Source: Henriciella sp.
Lineage (GTDB): Bacteria > Pseudomonadota > Alphaproteobacteria > Caulobacterales > Hyphomonadaceae
NCBI GenBank assembly: GCA_013213825.1
Contig: JABSQA010000012.1
Location: 1-43,276 of the forward strand
DNA length: 43,276 nucleotides
Direction of reading: 5' to 3'
Shown here one piece after another: positions 16,636 to 25,785 of the stretch (positions are counted from its first letter, which is position 1; each line of letters opens with the position of its first letter). The position numbers were made by a program, and so were the translations under genes. The notes beneath the pieces were generated by a model, which saw only the letters and a list, made by a program, of their open reading frames with translations, did no database searches and was not told the origin of the DNA.

Positions 16636-17864
16636 CCTTGCGGATTTAAACTAGCCTGACGGACCTGACCAGACGTTCGCGAGCGCGTGGCGTGGTAAGA
16701 GGCTGGCGCGAGAAGGATACCTTTATCCTCGAGCGTCGGGATCCAATCCTTCAAAATATCCAGGGTTACCGGGAAAGACATGCCCGTCCCCAATGCCGCG
16801 CCTTGTTCGCGCGCGGTGGTTTCGAGCAATAAGAGCTGCTGAGAAATCTCATCAGCGCCGGGACGTGAATCAATCCAAGCGCTGGCTTTGCCATAGGCGA
16901 CACCGGTTTCGCGAGCCCCTGAGGAGAATTGTGAGCGCACCAAGGAGCCATCCTCAAAAAAGGCCAAACCCTTTTCTTTGAGATCACTCAGAATTGGCCG
17001 GAACGCGTCCGGCTCAGTGGCGAACTTGTCACCCTGATAATTCATGACGCCGACATAACCTGGGGTTCGAGCCAGCATGCGCGACAAACGCTGCTTATTC
17101 GTATCTGCAGATACGCCGACTTGCATCACCTGAGGATGCGGACGTTGCCGGCCATAATCATACGGCTCCATCGGCACTTCGATGAGCACCTCATGGCCGG
17201 CGCGACGCGCATCGCGCACCATGCTACGCAGATTTTCGGCCGTTGGCGCGAAAGCGAGCGTGACTTCAGGTGGTAATTCATTGATCGCCGCCATCGTGCG
17301 CGATCTATTGATGCCGAGACCGCCGACGATTAAGGACACAGTCGGCTTGCCCTCAGGGTTGGCGAAGGCCCGGGCATTCCGCATTAATGGCGTCGCATCT
17401 GCGGCCACAACAGTTTCAGGCGGTGCGGCGTTTACCGCAGAAAGCGCTGGGGCGTTGGAATCATCGCCCGCCACTTGGCTGAAGGTTTGACCCGGCATGA
17501 CCGTTTTACCGTTAATCCGGATTCCGCGCGTCGCCGTTTGCGGGCTCGCCGCAGCCCGAACTGGAGCACCGGCATTGTATTCAACGCCAAGGTCTGGCTG
17601 CTGGGCATCGCTCACCGTACCGGCAGACGCTGGCAGATCCGCAAATCCGACTGCTTGTTCATAGCCGGGCAGACGTGGATTAAGCTGCGGCGCATCGTTC
17701 GGAGCTTCCTCAAACAGAGCAACCCGCATGGATGGACTTGCGGCATCAGGAGATCCCAAGACATGCACAGCAGACCCGGCTGCGCCCAGCGCAACCGTCA
17801 GCGAAAATGCCCCCAATAGGCTATGGACAAAACCACATCGAAACGGCGATGGATCACGCTTCAC
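16632..17864 (-). CDS. Divergent polysaccharide deacetylase family protein (YibQ-like)
   Basis: A 410-residue exported or anchored protein. N-terminal hydrophobic segment SLLGAFSLTVALGAAGSAV (about 15-35), a low-complexity Ala/Pro-rich linker to about residue 150, then the YibQ deacetylase-like barrel: VSLIVGGLGINRSRTMAAINELP, LAFAPTAENL, EVLIEVPMEPYDYG, VGVMNYQGDKF and GLAFFEDGSLVRS. In YibQ proteins the NodB metal site is incomplete, and here the usual DD of the first strand is replaced (GGLGIN), so activity is uncertain. The GTG at 17864, 9 bases after CAAGG, is preferred over GTG 17894, which has no ribosome site. Probably acts on peptidoglycan or septal material, by context with envC and ctpA. 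Confidence 0.85.
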   Translation of the reverse strand: MKRDPSPFRCGFVHSLLGAFSLTVALGAAGSAVHVLGSPDAASPSMRVALFEEAPNDAPQLNPRLPGYEQAVGFADLPASAGTVSDAQQPDLGVEYNAGAPVRAAASPQTATRGIRINGKTVMPGQTFSQVAGDDSNAPALSAVNAAPPETVVAADATPLMRNARAFANPEGKPTVSLIVGGLGINRSRTMAAINELPPEVTLAFAPTAENLRSMVRDARRAGHEVLIEVPMEPYDYGRQRPHPQVMQVGVSADTNKQRLSRMLARTPGYVGVMNYQGDKFATEPDAFRPILSDLKEKGLAFFEDGSLVRSQFSSGARETGVAYGKASAWIDSRPGADEISQQLLLLETTAREQGAALGTGMSFPVTLDILKDWIPTLEDKGILLAPASYHATRSRTSGQVRQASLNPQG

Positions 17865-18033
17865 GCGAGCAGACCTTGAGGCTCCTGAGAACACTGTAAA
17901 AACCAGTCCCCGATTTGCCGTTCAAATAGTTAAGAAGCAGCAAACCCGAATTAACCTTTGGGCTGATTTGCTGGCAATTTCGAGCCCCAAAGCATCACTT
18001 TTTTGTTCGTCACGCCTCGGATGGTTTTTTGGC

Positions 18034-19359
18034 TCAACCCGCGCGGGTATCTTTGCTCGCAACAACCCCGCCCGACTTTAGGAATTCAATCGCTTTTTCG
18101 AGCTGATAGTCACCTTCATAATCTTCTGGTGGCATATCATCGGGCAGGTGCGGAATGTTTCGATCTGTGCCGTCTTCATTGTCGAGCGCATTCGGAAGAT
18201 CCGCTTCCGAATAACGGCGAATACGCGCCAAGTCTTCTTCGCTGATCCGGCGATTGGCAACCTCTATGTCTGGCACAATACCCGTCGACTGGATCGACCG
18301 GCCAGATGGTGTGTAATAACGCGCCGTGGTGAGGCGAATAGCGCCGCGGTCAGCCCCGAGTGGCATAACCGTCTGTACCGAACCTTTGCCGAAACTGGTC
18401 ATGCCAAGCACAGTCGCCCGGTCGCGATCTTGCAAAGCACCCGCTACGATTTCCGACGCCGAAGCTGAGCCATTATTGATCAGCACAACAATCGGCACAT
18501 TCTTAAACACTTCCCCGCGTTGCGCGTTTGAGCGCATCACATCGCCTGGGCGTCGACCGATGGTCGAGACAACTTCGCCACCCGACAAGAATTGGTCACT
18601 TACAGATACCGCTTCGTCGAGCAAGCCGCCGCCATTGTTGCGCAGGTCCAGAATGAGACCGTTTGGACGGCGCCCGATTTCATCGCGGATATCATCGAAG
18701 GCTTCAATCAGTTTCGCTGTCGTCTTCTTATTGTTGAAGGTCGCAATACGGATATAGGCGATGCCGTCGCCTTTATCTTCAAACTCAACATATTTCGGCT
18801 CAATCACTTCGCGGATGAGCGTCACATCGAACGGATCTTGGCCCTCACGATAAACGGTCACCGTGAGATCGGTGCCCGGTTCGCCGCGCATATCGCGCAC
18901 AGCGTCATCTAAGCTAAGTCCAACAATCGCTTTGGAATTGATATGGGTGAGAAGATCGCCAGGCTCCAAGCCAGCGCGGCTGGCGGGCGTATCATCCATC
19001 GGGGTCACGACTTTGACGAAGCCATCTTCCATCGTGACTTCGATGCCGAGGCCACCATACTCTCCTGATGTCGTGACTTGCAGCGCTTCAAATTCCTCCG
19101 GCGACATATAGCCGGAGTGGGGGTCGAGTGACCCGAGCATTCCATCAATGGCCGCTTCGAGCGCCGCGACTTCATCAATTTCTTCTACATAGTCAGCCTT
19201 GGCGCGCGCCATGACTTCCGTGAACAGAGACAGCTGTTCGAAAGCCGCTTCGTAACGCGGCGAGTTATATTCTGAATCCGGCCATGCAACCGCTGACACA
19301 CCGACCGCCGTGGCACCTAATACAACCCCTAGCGCAGCGCCTGTCAGCATAGCTCTCAT
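18034..19359 (-). CDS. ctpA: Carboxy-terminal processing protease, S41 family
   Basis: A 441-residue periplasmic serine protease. Signal segment at 1-25; N-terminal helical part with SLDPHSGYMSPEEF (78-90), PDZ domain (about 98-180) with GGLGIEV and PGDLLTHIN, then the S41 catalytic core: LDLRNNGGGLLDEA (238-250), NNGSASASEIVAGAL with the serine within 298-302, and TSFGKGSVQT with the general-base Lys325. The C-terminus is acidic. In other proteobacteria CtpA enzymes trim peptidoglycan hydrolases or lipoproteins, fitting its place 22 bases after envC. Start follows GGAG by 7 bases. Confidence 0.95.
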   Translation of the reverse strand: MRAMLTGAALGVVLGATAVGVSAVAWPDSEYNSPRYEAAFEQLSLFTEVMARAKADYVEEIDEVAALEAAIDGMLGSLDPHSGYMSPEEFEALQVTTSGEYGGLGIEVTMEDGFVKVVTPMDDTPASRAGLEPGDLLTHINSKAIVGLSLDDAVRDMRGEPGTDLTVTVYREGQDPFDVTLIREVIEPKYVEFEDKGDGIAYIRIATFNNKKTTAKLIEAFDDIRDEIGRRPNGLILDLRNNGGGLLDEAVSVSDQFLSGGEVVSTIGRRPGDVMRSNAQRGEVFKNVPIVVLINNGSASASEIVAGALQDRDRATVLGMTSFGKGSVQTVMPLGADRGAIRLTTARYYTPSGRSIQSTGIVPDIEVANRRISEEDLARIRRYSEADLPNALDNEDGTDRNIPHLPDDMPPEDYEGDYQLEKAIEFLKSGGVVASKDTRAG

Positions 19360-19381
19360 GTTCCGTCTCCAATTCTCGGCC

Positions 19382-20593
19382 TTAGCCGCGTTTCATCCAA
19401 TTTGCCGGGTCCATCGGTTCGCCACCTTTTCGGACCTCCATAAAGAGTTCCGGCTCACCATTGGCTCGGTCTGCCATTTTCGCCACCGGCTCACCCTGTT
19501 GTACCGATTGGCCGACAGAGACGTAACTTGATGACATTCCCCATAAAAGAACATGGTAACCATCACTTGTCGAGAGGATGAGCAGCTGTCTGTAACTTCT
19601 AAAGGGACCCGCAAACTCAACACGCCCGCTGACAGGCGCTGAAACTTGCGCACCGCTGCGTGTGGCGAAGGCGACGCTTTCGGATTTTTCACCTCCAGGA
19701 AGCCGATCGCCCCAAGCCCGGACCAAGCGTCCTGTCGCAGGCATTGCGAGGACCCCAAGCGGTTGCGATACCGTTGGCCGCGGGAGGTTGGGTCGGCTGG
19801 CGACCCGCGTCGGTGCGGATTGCTCAGCAAAGGTCAATCGCGGTTTCAAACGCGGCGCGCCCGGTACGGATGTTTCCAGGGCAGCAATCAGCTCCCGAAT
19901 GGAATCGGCTTTTTCTCCAAGAGATTCAGCACGTTGGCGCAAGGAATCGGCGTCTGCATTGACGTCCTCAAAGGCCGCGCGCTTGGCCGCGGTCATTTGC
20001 GTAATTTCTTCTTGTTTCAAAGCCAAGGCCGCATCCGCCACTGCCAGCACTTTCTGTTCACGCAAAACTTCCCGTTCTAGACGGCGCAATTTGGTAATTT
20101 CGGTCGTTAAAGCGCTGGTCTTTTGTTTCACTTGCGGGGCCACTTCGCCCATCAAAATCGCTGCGCGAATGGCCTGATTGGCATCTTGAGGTTGTGTCAG
20201 CAGCGCGGGTGGCCGATGGCGTCCAGACACCGCCAATGACGCCATCAAATCTTCGAGAGCGTCTTCTCCTTCAACCAAATCTGTCCGTGCCGCACCCAAT
20301 CGGGCGCGCAAGGAAATTAACTTTAATTCAGTGGATGTTGCCTCTTCTTCGCGCCTTTGGCTCTCCATGGCTGCGGAAATTAAGTCGCGTTCGAGCTGTT
20401 CGAGATCATCTGCAACGAGGCTGCCTGCCTGTTCCAGCGCCTGAAGCTGTTGCAATGCGTCGTCCCGCTCGGCCTCCAAAGCCTCCAATTCCGCACGGGA
20501 AACATCACCCTGTGATTGCGCCGGTAGCGTATTCGCACCAGCCAGCAAACAGAGTGCTAGTCCCGAGACAGAAGCAAGACGAAAGACTCGCAT
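19382..20593 (-). CDS. envC: Murein hydrolase activator EnvC
   Basis: A 403-residue periplasmic protein: signal peptide (1-25, ending ANTLPAQ), long coiled coil from about 30 to 250 (heptads rich in Glu/Leu/Arg), and a C-terminal LytM/M23 domain from about 285. The LytM zinc ligands are absent: the usual HxxxD and HLHFE positions read as non-ligands, the latter ELFMEV, which is the known state of EnvC, an activator of amidases rather than a peptidase. FtsEX (11-14 kb) is its expected driver. Head of envC-ctpA-YibQ-rppH. About 75 bases separate it from the preceding malyl-CoA-lyase-like gene. Confidence 0.92.
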   Translation of the reverse strand: MRVFRLASVSGLALCLLAGANTLPAQSQGDVSRAELEALEAERDDALQQLQALEQAGSLVADDLEQLERDLISAAMESQRREEEATSTELKLISLRARLGAARTDLVEGEDALEDLMASLAVSGRHRPPALLTQPQDANQAIRAAILMGEVAPQVKQKTSALTTEITKLRRLEREVLREQKVLAVADAALALKQEEITQMTAAKRAAFEDVNADADSLRQRAESLGEKADSIRELIAALETSVPGAPRLKPRLTFAEQSAPTRVASRPNLPRPTVSQPLGVLAMPATGRLVRAWGDRLPGGEKSESVAFATRSGAQVSAPVSGRVEFAGPFRSYRQLLILSTSDGYHVLLWGMSSSYVSVGQSVQQGEPVAKMADRANGEPELFMEVRKGGEPMDPANWMKRG

Positions 20594-20667
20594 TGCGAAA
20601 TTATGACATGATCCGTGTGATCAGGACATTAATGAAAGCCGCGAAGCTTGAAGTTTTTGCCTAAGGG

Positions 20668-21705
20668 TTAATCGGCGCCATCTTTAGCGGCGATTTGATC
20701 GGCCAAATCGACAATGACTTTGGCCTGTTTCCAAGTCGCGTCATCTTGCATTTTGCCGTCCAACATGGCGACTCCGGCACCGTCTGGGATCGCCTCCAGT
20801 ACCCGCCGTGCAAAAGCCACTTCGTCAGGGTCTGGGCTGAACACTTTCTTGGCCACAGCGATCTGGCTCGGATGTAAGGTCCAAGTCCCAACACAGCCCA
20901 TCAAGAAGGCATTTCGAAATTGCTGCTCACAGGCTTCGAGATCGGCAATATCGCCAAACGGACCATAGAAAGGCTTAATCCCCGCCATGCCGCACGCATC
21001 GACCATTTTACCAAGCGAATAATGCCACGGGTCTTGCTGCGCCGCAGCGCGGGCGCCGCCATCCTCTTTCGGGTCTTCAATGACGCGATAGAAGGGATGC
21101 CCGCCACCGACACGCGTTGTTTTCATTTTTCGCGAGGCGGCCAAATCAGCCGGGCCAAGCGAGATGCCCTGCATCCGCGGTGAAGCCAACGCGATGTCTT
21201 CGACCCGCGCGACCCCTTCCGCCGTTTCGAGGATGGCATGCAGCAAGATCGGGCGGCTAAGGCCCGCTTTGGCCTCGAGTTGCGCGACCAATTGATCGAC
21301 ATAATGAATGTCCCAAGGCCCTTCGACTTTTGGGATCATCAAGACATCAATTTGATGCCCGGCTTTGCTGACGAGTTCGGTCACATCATCCAAAAACCAA
21401 GGGGAATTCAAGCAATTTACACGGCTCCACAGTCCCGTGCCTTTGGCTTGCCAATCCAGCATTCCCGCCATTTCGATAACGCCCGCGCGGGCCGCCTCTT
21501 TAGCATCCGCGGGGATCGCATCTTCGAGATTGCCAAGCACAACATCGCAATTATCCGCCATTCCCGGCACTTTGGCGCGGACTTTATCGAGATGCGGCGG
21601 GACGAATTGAATCATCCGCTCGACCCGCACCGGCAATTCTCGCATCGGCTCAGGCGCCCCTGCTGCGAGCGGTTTAAAAAATTGGCGCGGCGCTTTTTGA
21701 CTCAT
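20668..21705 (-). CDS. HpcH/HpaI aldolase-citrate lyase family, malyl-CoA lyase-like
   Basis: A 345-residue TIM-barrel CoA lyase. The sequence has [16 protein letters not shown] (about 60-75), [15 protein letters not shown] with the CoA/carboxylate-binding Arg, [36 protein letters not shown] with the metal-binding Glu, and [18 protein letters not shown] with the metal-binding Asp. This combination fits L-malyl-CoA/beta-methylmalyl-CoA lyases of alphaproteobacteria, which serve glyoxylate or propionyl-CoA routes. Other lyase specificities cannot be excluded. The start at 21705 has GGAG 9 bases upstream; a start 5 codons earlier has none. Confidence 0.85.
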   Translation of the reverse strand: MSQKAPRQFFKPLAAGAPEPMRELPVRVERMIQFVPPHLDKVRAKVPGMADNCDVVLGNLEDAIPADAKEAARAGVIEMAGMLDWQAKGTGLWSRVNCLNSPWFLDDVTELVSKAGHQIDVLMIPKVEGPWDIHYVDQLVAQLEAKAGLSRPILLHAILETAEGVARVEDIALASPRMQGISLGPADLAASRKMKTTRVGGGHPFYRVIEDPKEDGGARAAAQQDPWHYSLGKMVDACGMAGIKPFYGPFGDIADLEACEQQFRNAFLMGCVGTWTLHPSQIAVAKKVFSPDPDEVAFARRVLEAIPDGAGVAMLDGKMQDDATWKQAKVIVDLADQIAAKDGAD

Positions 21706-21776
21706 CTTGCGATCTCCCATTCGCGGCGCAACCTAGCGGGACACGCGCGGCTGGCAATGGGGAGAAGGTCGCAGGG

Positions 21777-22274
21777 CTAGCGCGAAAACGCGTAGCTGTT
21801 TCGGCGAAAAGGCTCGCCGCCATCCACATAGGTCACCATTTTTGTGATCTCCAATAGAGAGGTCGATAAGTAATAGGTCATTTCACACGTCGCCGCGCGA
21901 CCCATATCTTCGCACGAAAAGCGCGTGTCGATTTGTCGAGCGCCGCCGTCCAAAGCCACGTTCGAAACAATCGGTTCGCCCATGAATGACTTGCCATCTG
22001 GAGAGATACGCGCCCGCACAGATGAATTCGCGTGCGGTTCGTCCGGATATTTGTACGCGATCTCCAAGCCGTTCTCGATGGCCGCGATTTCCGCATTGGC
22101 GCGAATGGTCACGTCTTCGAAGGGGGTTTGATAATTCAGATAGGTGAGCTCTCCGGTCCAATCCTCTCCCAGAGCCACTTCTAGCATTTCGGCGGTTAGC
22201 GCGGGCGGCTCATCCGCGACGGCCGGGACGGTTGTGAACGAGGCGAGGCAAATCGAAAGCATGAGAGGCTTCAT
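21777..22274 (-). CDS. Exported protein of unknown function
   Basis: A 165-residue protein with a signal peptide (MKPLMLSICLASFTTVPAVA-DE). The mature part is rich in short beta strands and has a Cys pair (FSCEDMGRAATCEMTYYLS near 125-145) that may form a disulfide. SPDGKSFMG and FRRNSYAFSR recall lipocalin-like or sensor folds but I do not recognise a family. The open frame reaches 74 codons further upstream but those codons look non-coding and overlap the 3' end of xerD. It lies between xerD and the malyl-CoA-lyase-like gene; a 7-bp hairpin lies just upstream. Confidence 0.65.
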   Translation of the reverse strand: MKPLMLSICLASFTTVPAVADEPPALTAEMLEVALGEDWTGELTYLNYQTPFEDVTIRANAEIAAIENGLEIAYKYPDEPHANSSVRARISPDGKSFMGEPIVSNVALDGGARQIDTRFSCEDMGRAATCEMTYYLSTSLLEITKMVTYVDGGEPFRRNSYAFSR

Positions 22275-22285
22275 GGCGTGTGCTC

Positions 22286-22303
22286 CAGTGTGTTTGCACA
22301 CTG
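22286..22303 (-). promoter_or_regulatory. Short perfect inverted repeat upstream of the exported protein
   Basis: CAGTGTG (22286-22292) and CACACTG (22297-22303) with a TTTG spacer, 11 bases before the ATG at 22274 and just touching its TGGAG ribosome site. No T-run follows, so not a terminator for xerD. Could be an operator or leader stem; weak evidence. Confidence 0.25.
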
Positions 22304-22344
22304 AATACGAGCGGGCACCCGATCTGGATTGATTGAAAGTGATT

Positions 22345-23241
22345 TTAGGATGCCAATGGGTGTGCCGTTTCCAGCAACTCCGCCAATTCGTCCGTGAGCA
22401 CATGTGTGTATATCTGCGTCGTTGCGATGTCTGCATGGCCGAGCAGCGTCTGCACGCTGCGCAAATCGGCACCGCCTTGAAGCAAATGCGTGGCATAAGC
22501 GTGCCGTAAGGCGTGCGGGTGAATGCGCGCCGGCGCGATGCCGATTTGAAGCGCTAATTTCTCCAGCATTTGCGCTAAGCGGCGGCGCGTCAGATGTCCT
22601 GACTTGCCGCGCGATGGAAACACAAACGCGCCGCTGGCCGTGCCGTATTTCTCATCATCACGCTCTTCAAGCCAATTGCGCAAGGCCAACAAAGCGGGGG
22701 CCCCGAGTGGGCAAAGCCGTTCTTTGCCACCCTTACCGCGAATAATCATTTCGCGTGTCTCCCACCGTCCGAGGCGGCGGCGCGGCAGGTCACCGAGGCG
22801 CAAACTGACCAATTCGCTGACTCGCAATCCGGCGCCATAAAGCAGCTCCAGTAAACAGGTCAGACGTGGATCTTCGGCGGTGGCCTTCAGCAAAGTGTCG
22901 ACGTCTTCCCGGGACAACACATCCGGAACGTCCCGTGAGACTTTCGGCGCATCAAGTTTCGATGTTGGATCGTCTTTTCGATCGCGCTCTTCGAACAAGA
23001 ACCGGAAAAACCGTTTCAGCGATGAGAGTTTGCGCGCTTGGGTCGAAGCGGCCAAACCATCTTTGGCAAGACTCTGCAACCAACCAGATAGGTCGGAAGC
23101 ATGGGACTCACACAGGCCGCCGCCGAGATAGCCCGACGCATCCAATAGGTCGCGACCATACGCGTCCAGCGTATTCGGCGAGGCGCCGCGCTCGGCGGAC
23201 ATCATTTCGAGAAAGGCCTCAATACGGGTCAGATCTGACAT
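22345..23241 (-). CDS. xerD: Tyrosine recombinase XerD
   Basis: A 298-residue site-specific recombinase that with XerC resolves chromosome dimers at dif during division. SAM-like N-terminal domain to about 95; catalytic residues in order: Arg140 (LYGAGLRVSEL), Lys near 170 (IRGKGGKERLCPLG), His243/Arg246 (HPHALRHAYATHL), His269 (LLGHADIATTQ) and nucleophile Tyr278 (IYTHV). It is a normal-length housekeeping Xer and not an integron or phage integrase: no attachment repeats or cargo are near it. Upstream lies a terminator belonging to the symporter gene. Confidence 0.93.
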   Translation of the reverse strand: MSDLTRIEAFLEMMSAERGASPNTLDAYGRDLLDASGYLGGGLCESHASDLSGWLQSLAKDGLAASTQARKLSSLKRFFRFLFEERDRKDDPTSKLDAPKVSRDVPDVLSREDVDTLLKATAEDPRLTCLLELLYGAGLRVSELVSLRLGDLPRRRLGRWETREMIIRGKGGKERLCPLGAPALLALRNWLEERDDEKYGTASGAFVFPSRGKSGHLTRRRLAQMLEKLALQIGIAPARIHPHALRHAYATHLLQGGADLRSVQTLLGHADIATTQIYTHVLTDELAELLETAHPLAS

Positions 23242-23273
23242 GCCGTGAGGTCTAACCGACAGAGCTTAACGGC

Positions 23274-23309
23274 AAACAAAAACGGGCGCCCGGTATGGGG
23301 CGCCCGTTT
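23274..23309 (-). terminator. Terminator after the AGCS symporter gene
   Basis: A perfect 12-bp stem: AAACGGGCGCCC (23280-23291) and GGGCGCCCGTTT (23298-23309), 6-base loop. On the minus strand it is followed by TTTTTGTTT, 20 bases after the symporter stop. Confidence 0.88.
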
Positions 23310-23328
23310 GATTGCGATGGAGGAGAAC

Positions 23329-24801
23329 TTACTCGACACCCTCTCCTTTAAGCATGATCGAATCGCCATCTTCGGTGTCAGGGTCGCCATTGTTCTTATG
23401 CATGGCGACCACAACGCCAGACAGTAATAAGATGGCGATCAAGTTCGGTAGGGCCATTGAAGCGTTGGCCAAATCGCCAAACTTCCAGACGAATTCGACC
23501 TGCGCCATGGCGCCAATAAAGATCACAAAAACCCAAACATAGCGGAACGGTTTGGTTGCCCACTCACCGACCAGATACGTCAGGGCCTGTTCGGCATAAT
23601 ATGACCAGCCAATAATCGTCGTAAAGGCAAACAAGGCCAAACAAATGGTTACGATCCAACCACCACCGGTGAACGCCGCTTCATAAGCTGCGTTGGTAAT
23701 GGCAGAGGCCTCCAAATCTGCGGCCAACCAGATGTACTCGGTTTCGCCGCCATCCGCCGTTACCCATGTGCCTGTCGCTGTCAGAATGACCAATGCCGTC
23801 ATGGTACAAATCACGAGCGTGTCGATGAAGACACCAATCATCGCGATCTCACCCTGTTTGACAGGGTTGCGGGTCTGCGCTGCCGCGTGCGCGATCGGTG
23901 CCGACCCCTGCCCGGCTTCGTTTGAGAACAGCCCCCGCGCGACACCTGCGCGCACAGCTGCCGCCATGCCGTAACCGGCCAATCCACCGGCCGCTTGTTC
24001 AAGTCCGAAAGCCGACTTTACGATCAAGGAAAGCGCGCCCGGGATTTCGGTGACATTCATCATCAGAACAACGAAGGCGGCTGCGACATAGAACAGCGCC
24101 ATAAACGGAACGACCCGACCAGCAACGCTACCGATCGATTTGATTCCTCCGATGATCACAGCAAAAGTCAGCACAGAGAGCACAAGCCCAACCGACCAAG
24201 TCGGAATGCCGAGCCCAAGTTCAGCGCCACTGCGCACGACGGTTTGCGTGATCGAATTCGCCTGCACCATGCCGCCGGTCGCTGTCGCGGAGAAGAGCGT
24301 ACCAATACAGAAAAAGACCGCGAGCCAGGCCCAATTCTTGCCGAGGGCATTCTTGATGTAATACATCGGCCCGCCATTAATGCGCCCATGTTTGTCGCGT
24401 TCGCGGAATTTGATGGCCAGAGAGCTCTCGGCAAACGCCAGCGCCATGCCAAAAAGTGCCGTCAACCACATCCAGAAAATCGCACCCGGCCCGCCGAGCG
24501 TGATCGCTGTCGCCACACCCGCAAGATTACCGGTACCAACCTGCCCAGACAGCGCCGTCGACAATGCCTGCCAAGCCGTGATCGTATTGGGGTCATCATC
24601 GCCTTTGCGACCGCTCCACACTTCCGCCAAGGCTGGGCCAAACCGGCGGAGCGGACGCCCGCCCAATCGGATCATGAAGAACAAGCCCGATCCGAGCAAG
24701 AATACCGCCAGTGGCGCGAAGGGAAGAACTTGTGTGTCTCCCCAAGATCCGCCCCAGATAAATCCACTCAGATCGTCTACAAATCCGTAAAACGCTTCCA
24801 T
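23329..24801 (-). CDS. Alanine/glycine:cation symporter (AGCS family)
   Basis: A 490-residue inner-membrane transporter with about eleven hydrophobic segments. Family blocks seen: TGNLAGVATAITLGGPGAIFWMWLTALFG split as GNLAGVATAITLGGPGA and FWMWLTALFGM, KFRERDKHGRINGGPMYYI, GLFSNEAGQGSAPIAHAAAQ and the late WSYYAEQALTYLVG. These are diagnostic of AGCS, which import alanine or glycine with Na+ or H+. The C-terminus is acidic and cytoplasmic. GGAGG precedes the ATG closely. It has its own terminator, so is probably a single-gene unit. Confidence 0.94.
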   Translation of the reverse strand: MEAFYGFVDDLSGFIWGGSWGDTQVLPFAPLAVFLLGSGLFFMIRLGGRPLRRFGPALAEVWSGRKGDDDPNTITAWQALSTALSGQVGTGNLAGVATAITLGGPGAIFWMWLTALFGMALAFAESSLAIKFRERDKHGRINGGPMYYIKNALGKNWAWLAVFFCIGTLFSATATGGMVQANSITQTVVRSGAELGLGIPTWSVGLVLSVLTFAVIIGGIKSIGSVAGRVVPFMALFYVAAAFVVLMMNVTEIPGALSLIVKSAFGLEQAAGGLAGYGMAAAVRAGVARGLFSNEAGQGSAPIAHAAAQTRNPVKQGEIAMIGVFIDTLVICTMTALVILTATGTWVTADGGETEYIWLAADLEASAITNAAYEAAFTGGGWIVTICLALFAFTTIIGWSYYAEQALTYLVGEWATKPFRYVWVFVIFIGAMAQVEFVWKFGDLANASMALPNLIAILLLSGVVVAMHKNNGDPDTEDGDSIMLKGEGVE

Positions 24802-24849
24802 AATGCCTCCCCGGCAAAGCTCACTAATCTTGTTGCGGGCACCCTAGAA

Positions 24850-24875
24850 CAGAAACGGGCGCTGTGAAGCGCCCG
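24850..24875 (-). terminator. Probable terminator after the tetraspan unknown gene
   Basis: CGGGCGC (24856-24862) and GCGCCCG (24869-24875) around TGTGAA; on the minus strand followed by TTTCTGTTCT. About 40 bases past the stop at 24916. The T-tail is interrupted, so efficiency is uncertain. Confidence 0.6.
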
Positions 24876-24915
24876 CCGGAAAGTTTTTGCAGATATCTGT
24901 TGGAATGCGCGGAAA

Positions 24916-25395
24916 CTAACCCACGAACCCTTCTGAAACGCCGAAGTCGCGTCGCGCGGCCACAATCGTGACGACGACACCCGCCAGGACATCTAGCAGT
25001 GCCATCACAGTCAAAATGAAGAATACGGACGTGGCGAAGTTGGGATGTAGCAAGAATAACATCAGACAGACGATGAAGACGATCATCGAGAACGCATGAT
25101 TCATGATCGTCGCCGTACCGGTACTCGTCGATTTGAGGATTTCCATGAACAGAATGGCAATCGACAATAGCAACAAAGCATCGCCTTTGGTCAGGACCCA
25201 CTCAATCTCACCGCCAATCATCGGAATGGCGAAGAATTTCTCGCCCAAGACGCCCATCAAAGGCGAGGCGCTCTCGCTCAAAATCGTCGCGCCATGGGTC
25301 AACGTTACCGGATCGCCACTCGTGGTGAAGGCGATCAGACAGTAAATTCCGACCGGAATGACAAAAAGCGGAAATGCGCTCATTAAGATTCGCAT
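24916..25395 (-). CDS. Four-span membrane protein, unknown
   Basis: A 159-residue protein with four hydrophobic segments: 3-23, 72-85 (DALLLLSIAILFMEIL), 98-115 (AFSMIVFIVCLMLFLL) and 120-146. Between the first two is a periplasmic-sized loop (about 25-68). The block GDALLLLSIAILFMEILKSTSTGTATIMNHAFSM, split here as ALLLLSIAILFMEILKST and GTATIMNHAFSM, looks strongly conserved-type (small residues and Asn-His inside membrane boundary) but I cannot name the family. GGGG-type ribosome site upstream. Own terminator. Stands before the ATPase fragment in the opposite direction. Confidence 0.7.
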   Translation of the reverse strand: MRILMSAFPLFVIPVGIYCLIAFTTSGDPVTLTHGATILSESASPLMGVLGEKFFAIPMIGGEIEWVLTKGDALLLLSIAILFMEILKSTSTGTATIMNHAFSMIVFIVCLMLFLLHPNFATSVFFILTVMALLDVLAGVVVTIVAARRDFGVSEGFVG

Positions 25396-25527
25396 CAGAT
25401 TACCCCTTATACGCGGACGCGGGCCATTCTGGCGTCTGGTCCATGGCTTTTGCTTTGAGATGGATCAGAAGATCCGCGACTCCTCACCCTCCCAGTTAAC
25501 CGTAATAGACCTTAATGCAAAGTGAGC

Positions 25528-25785
25528 ATGCAAAAGATGCCAGCAGAAAAACCGCCATTCTTCATCCTTACCGGACCACTGGGCGCCGGAAAGACAACAC
25601 TCTTGGAGGCGCTGGCGCCTCACTTTCCCACTGTGCCAGAAGCCGCGCGGCGCGTTTTGGCGGAAGAAAGGCGTTCCGGCGGAACCGCCACTGGCGAGCA
25701 AGACCCGGCCGCCTTTGTGGCGCGCCAAGTTAAAGCCGGACGAAGAATGGTTGAGGCTGCCCAATCGCCACGCCAAAATCGTTGA
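25528..25785 (+). pseudogene. 3'-truncated AAA_28-like P-loop ATPase fragment
   Basis: An 85-codon frame. Residues about 8-30 read PFFILTGPLGAGKTTLLEAL, an intact Walker A (GPLGAGKT) after a beta strand, followed by VPEAARRVLAEERRSGGTA and DPAAFVARQ, which resemble the N-terminal third of AAA_28-type NTPases of about 180 residues. From about residue 68 the sequence no longer fits and the frame soon ends; the rest of the domain (Walker B and beyond) is missing because the 3' end of the convergent protease gene begins at 25730. Most simply a gene cut by deletion. A start at 25522 (GTG) or 25537 (ATG) is equally possible; no SD is seen. Confidence 0.6.

Noticed and set aside
17930-17960. TTAA pairs upstream of the YibQ gene as a possible CtrA box.
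   Set aside because: CtrA sites need TTAA-N7-TTAA; the spacing here is far longer, and I found no correctly spaced pair in other gaps.
19382-20593. Loss of zinc ligands in the LytM domain as a sign of a dead peptidase.
   Set aside because: EnvC proteins normally lack these residues and act as amidase activators, so the gene is intact.
22345-23241. Tyrosine recombinase as a sign of an integrated element.
   Set aside because: It is a full-length XerD with housekeeping neighbours, no flanking repeats and no phage or integron genes.
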